Positions 17,252 through 24,029 of a stretch of DNA of 64,000 bases are shown here, one piece after another. Made by a program: the position numbers and the translations under genes. The notes beneath the pieces were generated by a model that made no database searches, was not told the origin of the DNA, and worked only from the letters and a program-made list of their open reading frames with translations. This DNA comes from Shewanella mangrovisoli. GTDB taxonomy: Bacteria; Pseudomonadota; Gammaproteobacteria; Enterobacterales; Shewanellaceae. Position 1 is the stretch's first letter. Each line of letters opens with the position of its first letter. Where the stretch lies: NCBI RefSeq assembly GCF_019457635.1, contig NZ_CP080412.1:3968001-4032000 (forward strand). The letters are read 5' to 3'.

Positions 17252-18052
17252 CTATTGCGCGGTCCAGGCGCCGTCCATGGCCAGCGATGCGCCCGTAATT
17301 CCCCGCGCCGCACTGCTACATAAAAACAGCACAAATTCGCCAATCTGACGTGGGTCGAGCATCTCTGGCAGGGGTTGTTTTGCCGTGACGAGTTGATATT
17401 TAGCCTCGTCGTAACTTAAGCCCTTATTACTGGCGATGGCCTCAATCTGTTTGTTGATCAGCGGCGTATCCACCCAGCCAGGGCAAATCGCATTGACGGT
17501 AATTCCCTGCTCGGCGCACTCGATAGCCACGACTTTGGTTAAGCCGACAATCCCGTGTTTAGCCGCACAATAGGCCGCCTTGTTGACCGAGGCCACTAAG
17601 CCATGCACCGAGGCGATATTGATAATTCGGCCCCAACGCTTTTCGGCCATCGCAGGCACGGCTTGTTGAATGGTATGAAATGCCGAGGATAGGTTAATGG
17701 CGATAATGTCGTTCCATTTATCAATCGGGAAATGCGCGACATTTTCAGTGTGTTGAATACCAGCATTATTCACCAAAATATCAATACTGCCCAACGCCTT
17801 AACGCCAGCATCCATAAAAGCATGGATGCTCTCGGGATCCCGCAGATCGGCGTTACTGAAGAAAGTGTGGATGTGATATTGCTCGGCAAACTCCGCCGCA
17901 AGGCGCCGCCCTTCGGCCTCTGGCATTAACCCGTGCAGGATCAGATGACAACCTTGCTCCGCCAGCACATGGGCCGTTGCTAAACCAATACCACTGGTGG
18001 AGCCGGTGATCAGCCCTACCTTGCCCTTTAAGCTTGAGTGTTCAACCGCCAT
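17252..18052 (-). CDS. bdhA: 3-hydroxybutyrate dehydrogenase (SDR family)
   Basis: 266 residues from the ATG at 18052 (GGGAGA nearby; the open frame extends 22 codons further without family support). Classical short-chain dehydrogenase features are the nucleotide-binding GSTSGIGLATA, NNAGIQ, catalytic Ser in INIASVHG, YCAAKHG (Tyr/Lys) and CPGWVDTPL. The pattern HTENVAHFP and the EQGITVNAICPGWV stretch are typical of D-3-hydroxybutyrate dehydrogenases, which oxidise 3-hydroxybutyrate to acetoacetate with NAD. Divergent scoAB next door would then activate acetoacetate, which strongly supports this assignment over a generic SDR. Confidence 0.88.
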   Translation of the reverse strand: MAVEHSSLKGKVGLITGSTSGIGLATAHVLAEQGCHLILHGLMPEAEGRRLAAEFAEQYHIHTFFSNADLRDPESIHAFMDAGVKALGSIDILVNNAGIQHTENVAHFPIDKWNDIIAINLSSAFHTIQQAVPAMAEKRWGRIINIASVHGLVASVNKAAYCAAKHGIVGLTKVVAIECAEQGITVNAICPGWVDTPLINKQIEAIASNKGLSYDEAKYQLVTAKQPLPEMLDPRQIGEFVLFLCSSAARGITGASLAMDGAWTAQ

Positions 18053-18188
18053 ATTGCTTGTCTCCCGATGCTTTAAAATCCAGTCACAGTCCTTTATCCA
18101 TGCCTTGAACACAGGCATAGCGGGTCGCCCATCCTCAACGCCCCAGACTCAATGTCACTAGAATATGGCAATTGGCCGCGGTTTTATT

Positions 18189-18204
18189 TGGCACCTTAGT
18201 ACCA
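18189..18204 (-). promoter_or_regulatory. Shared regulatory motif in bdhA/scoAB divergent region
   Basis: TGGCACCTTAGTACCA; the minus strand reads TGGTACTAAGGTGCCA. It is a near-perfect dyad (TGGTAC-N4-GTGCCA), centred about 75 bp before the scoA ATG. It shares the ACTAAGGT core with the MFS site. Confidence 0.5.
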
Positions 18205-18270
18205 TAGGAGCGCCCGAGAAATTGGGTAATAGTAAGCGCCACACTTTCAGCAAGCGTAAGAGAGCACTCC

Positions 18271-18978
18271 ATGTCTGGATTGAATAAGGTGGTTACCAGC
18301 TACGCCGATGCGTTAGCGGGACTCGAAGATGGGATGACGGTGATTGCGGGCGGCTTTGGCCTTTGCGGTATTCCTGAAAATCTCATCAAAGAAATCAAAC
18401 ACAAGGGCACCAAAAACCTGACCGTCGTCTCCAATAACTGCGGTACCACGGAATATGGACTTGGGATCTTATTGCTCGATAAACAGATCAAAAAAATGAT
18501 CGCCTCCTATGTGGGTGAAAATGCCAACTTCGAGGCGCAGATGATGTCTGGCGAACTGGAAGTTGAACTCACACCGCAGGGCACGCTGGCGGAAAAAATG
18601 CGGGCGGCGGGCGCGGGCATTCCGGCTTTTTATACCGCAACAGGCTATGGCACTGACGTCGCAATAGGTAAAGAAGTCAAAGAATTCAATGGTCGCCATT
18701 ACATTCTTGAAGAATCCATTACAGGCGACTTTGCCATAGTCAAAGCCTGGAAGGCCGACACCTTCGGCAATTTAGTCTTTCGCAGAACCGCCCGTAACTT
18801 CAATCCGCTTGCCGCCACCGCGGGCAAGATAACCGTGGTGGAGGTGGAGGAAATTGTCGAGCCGGGTCAATTAGATCCCGATGAAATCCATACACCCGGC
18901 ATCTATGTTGACCGGCTTATCCAAGGCAGCTTCGAGAAACGTATCGAGCAACTGACCACCCGTCCCTCCAGCAAATAG
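18271..18978 (+). CDS. scoA: 3-oxoacid CoA-transferase, subunit A
   Basis: 235 residues of a family I CoA-transferase alpha subunit: GMTVIAGGFGLCGIPENLI near the N-terminus, VSNNCGTTEYGLGILL, GTLAEKMRAAGAGIPAFYT and FRRTARNFNPL. With subunit B it moves CoA from succinyl-CoA (or another donor) to acetoacetate, producing acetoacetyl-CoA for thiolysis. It is adjacent to scoB with a 9-bp gap and divergent from bdhA, together forming a ketone-body and PHB-monomer catabolic unit. The site at 18189 is its likely operator. Confidence 0.92.
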   Translation: MSGLNKVVTSYADALAGLEDGMTVIAGGFGLCGIPENLIKEIKHKGTKNLTVVSNNCGTTEYGLGILLLDKQIKKMIASYVGENANFEAQMMSGELEVELTPQGTLAEKMRAAGAGIPAFYTATGYGTDVAIGKEVKEFNGRHYILEESITGDFAIVKAWKADTFGNLVFRRTARNFNPLAATAGKITVVEVEEIVEPGQLDPDEIHTPGIYVDRLIQGSFEKRIEQLTTRPSSK

Positions 18979-18987
18979 GATTTGGTT

Positions 18988-19647
18988 ATGGCACTTTCAA
19001 GAGAACAACTCGCCCAGCGCGTAGCCCAAGAACTCAAAGATGGCTATTACGTGAATCTCGGCATTGGTATCCCCACACTGGTGGCCAACTATATTCCCGA
19101 AGGCATTGAAGTGATGCTGCAATCCGAAAATGGCCTGTTAGGGATGGGGCCTTTTCCGACCATGGAAGAGGTCGATGCCGACTTAATCAATGCAGGAAAA
19201 CAAACCGTGACTATGGCAAGGGGCGCCGCCCTCTTCGACTCGGCCGAGTCCTTTGCGATGATCCGCGGCGGCCATGTGGATCTCACCGTATTAGGCGCCT
19301 TTGAGGTCGACACTCAGGGCAATATCGCCTCTTATATGATCCCGGGCAAACTGATCAAGGGCATGGGCGGCGCCATGGATCTTGTTGCCGGCGCCGACAA
19401 TATTATTGTGACCATGACCCACGCCTCAAAACACGGTGAATCTAAGCTATTAACTGAATGCACCCTGCCGCTAACGGGTAAGGGCTGTATCAAAAAAGTA
19501 CTGACAGACTTAGCCTTTATCGAAATCAAAGAAGGCAAATTTCATCTACTAGAACGTGCGCCAGGTGTGAGTGTCGAGGAGATTATCAAGCTCACCGCAG
19601 GCGAATTGGTGGTACCTGAGCATGTGCCCGAGATGATGTTTAACTAA
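18988..19647 (+). CDS. scoB: 3-oxoacid CoA-transferase, subunit B
   Basis: 219 residues from the ATG at 18988, which has AGGA at good spacing; the TTG at 18982 is a poorer choice. The beta subunit carries the catalytic Glu in the motif QSENGLLGMGPFP (about residue 45), GIGIPTLVANYIP near the start and GAMDLVAGADNIIVTM in the middle. It completes the ScoAB heterodimer and follows scoA directly. No thiolase gene is present in the window, so acetoacetyl-CoA cleavage must be encoded elsewhere. Confidence 0.93.
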   Translation: MALSREQLAQRVAQELKDGYYVNLGIGIPTLVANYIPEGIEVMLQSENGLLGMGPFPTMEEVDADLINAGKQTVTMARGAALFDSAESFAMIRGGHVDLTVLGAFEVDTQGNIASYMIPGKLIKGMGGAMDLVAGADNIIVTMTHASKHGESKLLTECTLPLTGKGCIKKVLTDLAFIEIKEGKFHLLERAPGVSVEEIIKLTAGELVVPEHVPEMMFN

Positions 19648-19698
19648 CAGCCTTTGAATAATAAGTTATGCGGAGCATAAAGACTGGCCTTAAAGGGA

Positions 19699-19836
19699 TT
19701 AAATACCAAGTCCATCGGTTGAATCTATCACTACTTGTATAGAAAAGGTCAAAGTTGAAAGGGGGGATTGCTTTGCCATCCCCATATCTACAATATTCAT
19801 CGCTGATTTTGAGTTATATCGAGATTTTCTCGTCAT
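19699..19836 (-). CDS. Possible 45-residue protein coupled to upstream exported protein
   Basis: The ATG at 19836 follows the stop codon of the upstream gene (TAG-ct-ATG) and has a strong TAGGAG at correct spacing. The frame runs 45 codons (MTRKSRYNSKSAM ... VVIDSTDGLGI). Coupling and the ribosome site favour translation; the basic N-terminus and lack of any known family leave this uncertain. Its tail overlaps sequence that may belong to an interspersed repeat. Confidence 0.3.
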   Translation of the reverse strand: MTRKSRYNSKSAMNIVDMGMAKQSPLSTLTFSIQVVIDSTDGLGI

Positions 19837-19838
19837 AG

Positions 19839-20273
19839 CTAACTCCTATTTATCGGCAAAAATTGTTTGTGTGCCTTTACGGCTAAATCCCCACAGGTAC
19901 TATCTATCGCTGGTTTAATATCTTGATAGAACATCTTGAGCAATAGATCTTCTGATGAACGAATTGAAATATCGGCGCCAACTTTAATGGCTCCTTGGAT
20001 AGTCTCTTCATAGTACAGGTTGTCACTGTATGACTGAGTCAATGCTCTGCCTGTTTCAAAGTAATAATGCAGATAAACCAACTCACCTACCATGACTCCA
20101 TAAGAGTCTGATTCAGTTTGATTATCTATCTCCATCCCCAAAGCAGCTGCTAAGAGAATGCATTCTCCTATCTCTTTTGACGTGTCTAGCTCCTGAGCTT
20201 TGACTAGAAATGAGCCCAAAATCGAGCAGGCAACAACTAAGCCTACAATGAGGCTCTCAATTGATTTTTTCAT
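19839..20273 (-). CDS. Hypothetical exported protein
   Basis: 144 residues from the ATG at 20273 (MKKSIESLIVGLVVACSILGS...VKAQE), with a signal peptide cleaved near KAQ. The mature part is alpha-helical and acidic, has two Cys residues (IGECILLA and DSTCGDLA) that could pair, and no recognised domain. It sits in an AT-richer patch of small envelope genes between scoB and metE. A 45-codon frame begins 2 bp after its stop. Function unknown. Confidence 0.6.
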   Translation of the reverse strand: MKKSIESLIVGLVVACSILGSFLVKAQELDTSKEIGECILLAAALGMEIDNQTESDSYGVMVGELVYLHYYFETGRALTQSYSDNLYYEETIQGAIKVGADISIRSSEDLLLKMFYQDIKPAIDSTCGDLAVKAHKQFLPINRS

Positions 20274-20632
20274 AATGATATCTCTGTATTTATTGATGAA
20301 TCGAACGACATAACTCTTACAAGTCATGTTGTTGCAGCTCTATTCACATAGTGGAAGTCGCTGGTGAATTGCTTTGCGGTATAGGCTTTACCATCAAATG
20401 GAGCATTCTCATGAACAGGCCTCTCTGCAGCTACGTAAATATAGCGAGCTGATTTAAATCCAAAATATCTAACGCTAGCTTAAGGTTAAGCATTAAACGC
20501 ATGGCCTAGTACACGCATGTTAAGAATATGAATCCTGCTAGCAAACTAACACCCGCAGCTTTAAATCCTAAAATCTCCGTCAGAGAAGGTGTGCGAAGAA
20601 CAATAAAATAGCGCCTTAATGAACTCGGTTGA
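20274..20632. other. Gap with possible gene remnant
   Basis: 359 bp between two exported-protein genes. No complete gene is seen, but a stop-bounded minus-strand frame with protein-like content lies at 20324-20479 (listed separately). A further frame at 20506-20739 overlaps the lipoprotein gene and is not convincing. Confidence 0.4.
20324..20479 (-). pseudogene. Possible C-terminal remnant of a lost gene
   Basis: A minus-strand frame of 51 codons ending in TGA at 20324 has no start codon but a balanced composition (GFKSARYIYVAAE, then ENAPFDGKAYTAKQF). It is cut upstream by a TAA at 20480. This looks more like the tail of a real protein than random AT-rich DNA. I do not recognise a family. 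Confidence 0.25.
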
Positions 20633-21307
20633 TTAAGTCTTTTGGAACTCAAACTTCTCATCGAACTTCTCCGTTTGCTGGCCATCTTTAAGATTGATGA
20701 TTCGGCCATATAACTCGCTGACCTGTGGAATCTCATCACCCGTTAGGATAATTCCACCTAAGTCAACGGTGAGGACAATCTGTGAATCATCTACAAGGGT
20801 GCCTGCAACCCACTCAATGTCTGTCACGAATTGATAGTCTTGCACAATTTGAGCGCCTTCTATTGATGCCCTTACTTTCCCCCACTGACCATCGACAACT
20901 AACCGACCTATATTGTTATTTTTGCTGTCCAGGCAAGTAATAATATTACTGTCATCACTCCAATCTTCTGTCACACGATCACATGGCAACTCCACTCCCG
21001 TAATCACTTTGATACCATTAGTGTTGTAAATTACAGGTGACTTTAGGCCGCTGTCGTAGGGAGCTTGGTCAAGAATCGCTTTACCATTGTGTTCTTCGAT
21101 TGAAGGGCCAAATGCAGCATAGAGCGAGAGTCCTATATTGACACGCTCGGCCAACTCTTTAGACGCGCGAAGGGCTGCATCACTAACAACATAAGCAACG
21201 TCCTGTAGAGCAGGCTTAACTGGATCAGCGCCTGTTTCACTGCCACCACATCCTCCTAATATGATGCCAATAGGTAACAGTAGAATAGATAAATAACGTG
21301 TTTGCAT
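20633..21307 (-). CDS. Hypothetical lipoprotein
   Basis: 224 residues from the ATG at 21307. The N-terminus MQTRYLSILLLPIGIILGGC is a lipoprotein signal with the lipid-attachment Cys in ILGGC. The rest is soluble and beta-rich, with an early helix (DAALRASKELAERVNIGLSLYAAFGPSIEE) recalling the helical spine of pilin-like subunits, and two Cys in LPCDRV and ITCLDS. It lies 155 bp downstream of a type IV-like pilin on the same strand. No known family is recognised. It may be an envelope partner of the pilin, but this is only positional. Confidence 0.65.
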   Translation of the reverse strand: MQTRYLSILLLPIGIILGGCGGSETGADPVKPALQDVAYVVSDAALRASKELAERVNIGLSLYAAFGPSIEEHNGKAILDQAPYDSGLKSPVIYNTNGIKVITGVELPCDRVTEDWSDDSNIITCLDSKNNNIGRLVVDGQWGKVRASIEGAQIVQDYQFVTDIEWVAGTLVDDSQIVLTVDLGGIILTGDEIPQVSELYGRIINLKDGQQTEKFDEKFEFQKT

Positions 21308-21461
21308 TTGGAACCCCAAAAGAAGAATAACATCCCATAGTTAACTCATTTCCACTCCTTGGAACTGTATAAATAACCATCAAAAAACTGACTTACCACA
21401 AAAACTTCACTCAGCACCAAGATGAATAAATATGCAACGCAATTTTAAAAGGCACCAGGTT

Positions 21462-21983
21462 CTAACAACCGCTGTCAACTGCCGTATACTGAGGTAAAGT
21501 AGTTGCTGTTGCGGCCTCATAGACTAAATAACATGCATTAGATACTGTGCTATCAGCGGTTTTTCCCTTTGTAACCAGTTTAAAACTTGTTCCGTTAATA
21601 GTACGGATCCCCCAATCTTCCGAGGACACTGTAGTGGTATCATCACTTAACTCCTGCAAGCTCACATCTAATATATCTTGTAAGTCTGCTGCAATAATTC
21701 CAACAGAACTGTTACCCGCTAAGTAACCATAATCGGCGATGACAATAACCCCTGGCTCTAATGTCACGATCTGAGCCTTAGCCTTTTCTAGTCCCGCTAT
21801 TGCTGCTTTTGAATAGAGTAATGAATTTGCACCTTGCAATGCCCCCTTCATCCCTTGAAGAGTTGATTCTCTCGCATCAGATTGTAAATTAATAAATTTT
21901 GGTGCAGCCGTGACGGCAAGGATCCCAAGAATAATGATCACAACGACCAACTCTATCAGGGTAAATCCAGTTTGTTTTTGCAT
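21462..21983 (-). CDS. MSHA-type type IV pilin, orphan
   Basis: 173 residues. A short leader ends in Gly with the classic prepilin site G|FTLIELVVVIIILGILAVTAAPKF, including Glu5 of the mature protein. The continuing INLQSDARESTLQGMKGALQGANSLLYSKAAIAG matches the MshA/MshB type strongly. The C-terminal region has a Cys pair (NACYLVY and DSGC) that could form the D-loop disulphide. Processing needs PilD and assembly needs an msh or pil machine, neither of which is here, so this is an orphan subunit. It is divergent from the repeat protein at 22310. Confidence 0.85.
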   Translation of the reverse strand: MQKQTGFTLIELVVVIIILGILAVTAAPKFINLQSDARESTLQGMKGALQGANSLLYSKAAIAGLEKAKAQIVTLEPGVIVIADYGYLAGNSSVGIIAADLQDILDVSLQELSDDTTTVSSEDWGIRTINGTSFKLVTKGKTADSTVSNACYLVYEAATATTLPQYTAVDSGC

Positions 21984-22309
21984 GATAAATTACCTTTATT
22001 GAATATCTGACCAAGCAAACCATACGTATACTTTTTAAACTGCTCAAGCGAAAATGTTTCAAAATTACACAGTTCAGCTTAAATTGTGAACAAATGCTGA
22101 TTTTTGTGAAAATAAACTACAAAAAAGTTTTTTAAGAACTAAAGTTACCAGGTAATTAATCGATAATTACGAATAGATATTCAATCAACGATGACTAACC
22201 CTGATATTTTTGAAAATTCATGCATGATTACGTCAGACTCAAAGATTTACCGCTGTCGGCAAGGCATCAGTTTTCATAAAATATTTTGGATATTAATAGG
22301 ATAAGCAAA
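21984..22309. other. AT-rich divergent region between pilin and repeat-protein genes
   Basis: 326 bp, very AT-rich, with no gene. It holds a perfect inverted repeat GTAATTA-atcga-TAATTAC at 22152-22170, a possible regulator site for either flanking gene. Confidence 0.5.
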
Positions 22310-23158
22310 ATGAAAAAGTTAAAGAGCATAGGCTGTGGTGGTTTAATCTTGCTTTCACTCGGGGCTCAAGCGGCTTCAACCTCACACTTAGATGATCTCA
22401 TTGATATAAGAGCAAGCAGCGGTGAACACCAGCTAGAAGAACGCGGCTATACCTATAAAAAAACAGTAAAAATCTCGAACAGCTCTATTACCTATTGGTG
22501 GAATGAACATAGGGAACAGTGTATAGCCGTCACCACAAAAGACGGGCGTTATAGTGCCATAATGAATCAACCCTCGGCAGTATGCGGTAACTCATCATCT
22601 AACCACTCGAGTGATAATAAACACGAGCACGATAATAGACATGAACAGGATAGGCATGAGCACAATAGGCACTCAAATAGCTTAGATGGCATTGTTGGAC
22701 TGCGCGCTAATGCAGGAGAGAGTGAGCTCAAAGACCTAGGCTATTTCCACCGTAGCACTAAAACTCTCGGTTCGAGTAAAGTCAGCTATTGGTGGAGCCC
22801 ACAGAAGCAAAACTGTATAGCTGTCACAACTAAGGACGGCCACTACACTTCTTATGCGAATCACCAGAACAACAAGTTTTGTGATGACGAGAATACAGAT
22901 GAAGCAAGGCACCACAGTGAGCGCCACAATGCTAACAACTCAAATGATATTCAAAATCTTGTTGGGGGAAGAGCTAGCGGTGGAGAGAGAGCACTGGAAA
23001 ATCATGGTTACGAGTTCATCAAATCTCAAAAAGGTAAAGACCGCATCTGGGGTTACTGGTGGAATAAGTCACAGCATAAGTGCCTTACAGTAGTCACTTT
23101 TGATGGTAAATACGAAACAATCACTGACTCGCCCGCTTTCGATTGTGGACGTAAATAA
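22310..23158 (+). CDS. Secreted protein with three internal WW-containing repeats
   Basis: 282 residues from the ATG at 22310 (AGGA at good spacing). The signal peptide is MKKLKSIGCGGLILLSLGAQA. Three copies of a ~66-residue unit follow at about 27-92, 125-191 and 213-279. Each shows D-L/I-x-x-x-R-A-x-x-G-E-x-x-L, a G-Y, then Y-W-W, C-(I/L)-x-V-x-T/F-x-D-G-x-Y and a final Cys. Two Cys per repeat suggest one disulphide each. The linker between repeats 1 and 2 is strikingly His/Asp/Glu-rich (HEHDNRHEQDRHEHNRH) and may bind metal; the second linker is shorter but also His-rich. I recall similar single-repeat secreted proteins but cannot name a family. Function unknown. Confidence 0.75.
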   Translation: MKKLKSIGCGGLILLSLGAQAASTSHLDDLIDIRASSGEHQLEERGYTYKKTVKISNSSITYWWNEHREQCIAVTTKDGRYSAIMNQPSAVCGNSSSNHSSDNKHEHDNRHEQDRHEHNRHSNSLDGIVGLRANAGESELKDLGYFHRSTKTLGSSKVSYWWSPQKQNCIAVTTKDGHYTSYANHQNNKFCDDENTDEARHHSERHNANNSNDIQNLVGGRASGGERALENHGYEFIKSQKGKDRIWGYWWNKSQHKCLTVVTFDGKYETITDSPAFDCGRK

Positions 23159-23188
23159 CCACAGCTGTAATCAAATAAAGGGTAGCAA

Positions 23189-23935
23189 ATGATATTAACC
23201 AGCGTGCAGGAACAAAGTATGAAGGCGATGAATGACTTCCCATTTTATAATGGCAAGCCAATCAGCTTAACAGCTGGTCAATGGGCGTTGTTAGTCTTAG
23301 GGACAATACTAGGTTTTATCACTTTGGTAATTCCTTATCCTTTCGGCCAATATCCTGGGAGAGATTGGGTAAATGCCTTTCTCTTTCCAGGTATTCCTCT
23401 CTGTATGTTTTACTTTATTGTGGGTAAACATTGGCGATTAATTTTTGACAAGCTTGACTTAAAAGCGGTTAGATGGATGTTTTTAATTGCCATCCTCAAC
23501 ATAGTGATCACTGTAGTCATCGGCAAGATAGTCGTCGACACAGTGGGCGCAACAGCCAATCCCGCCTTTGAACTGCTCCGTCATCAGGAAATATGGGAAA
23601 AACTACAATTCTTTTTGCGCACCATTCCGCAACTTTTCGGTGAAGAGCTTATCACTGTCTTTCCATTTTTAGCCTTAATGTGGTTGCTCCACACTCATTT
23701 TGGCGTTCAACGCAAGACCGCCATTATTATCGCTTGGATAGGTTCAGCAATATTGTTTGGCATGGCGCATTTACCCACGTATCAATGGAATTGGGTTCAA
23801 TGCCTGATTGTGATCGGTACAGCGAGAATCGTACTGTTACTCGCCTACTTGAAAACAAAAAACATCTTAGTATCTACAGGTGCACACATAATCAACGATT
23901 GGGCCTTATTCAGTGTGGCGCTATTACTAAAGTAG
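23189..23935 (+). CDS. CPBP-family intramembrane glutamic protease
   Basis: 248 residues with about 7-8 membrane helices. CPBP/CAAX-protease motifs are present: the EE pair in QLFGEELITVFPF (about residue 151), the second-motif His in LFGMAHLPTYQWN (about 190) and the third motif in STGAHIINDW. The start at 23189 has AAGGG at good spacing. It lies 30 bp after the repeat protein and is probably co-transcribed. Members cleave prenylated or membrane-embedded substrates, or mature peptides; in bacteria many are linked to peptide export and self-protection. A functional link with the secreted repeat protein is only positional. Confidence 0.8.
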   Translation: MILTSVQEQSMKAMNDFPFYNGKPISLTAGQWALLVLGTILGFITLVIPYPFGQYPGRDWVNAFLFPGIPLCMFYFIVGKHWRLIFDKLDLKAVRWMFLIAILNIVITVVIGKIVVDTVGATANPAFELLRHQEIWEKLQFFLRTIPQLFGEELITVFPFLALMWLLHTHFGVQRKTAIIIAWIGSAILFGMAHLPTYQWNWVQCLIVIGTARIVLLLAYLKTKNILVSTGAHIINDWALFSVALLLK

Positions 23936-23966
23936 CGACTGCATAACTCACAACTCATTGATTAAA

Positions 23967-23986
23967 AGGGATACCTTAGTATCCCT
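23967..23986 (-). terminator. Hairpin terminator after metE
   Basis: AGGGATAC / GTATCCCT stem with a 4-nt loop and a T-rich tail on the minus strand, just 3' of the metE stop. Confidence 0.65.
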
Positions 23987-24029
23987 CTCCACTGTCTATA
24001 AGACATCACCCTCTCATTTGTTGATTTAA

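Noticed and set aside
20467..20492. ATCTAAC followed by GTTAAGC, resembling integron attC core sites
   Set aside because: The two cores are only 26 bp apart; attC sites are at least about 57 bp, and no integrase or cassette array is present.
23967..23986. ACCTTAGTAT sequence resembling the shared regulatory motif
   Set aside because: It is the stem-loop of the metE terminator, located downstream of genes, not at a promoter.
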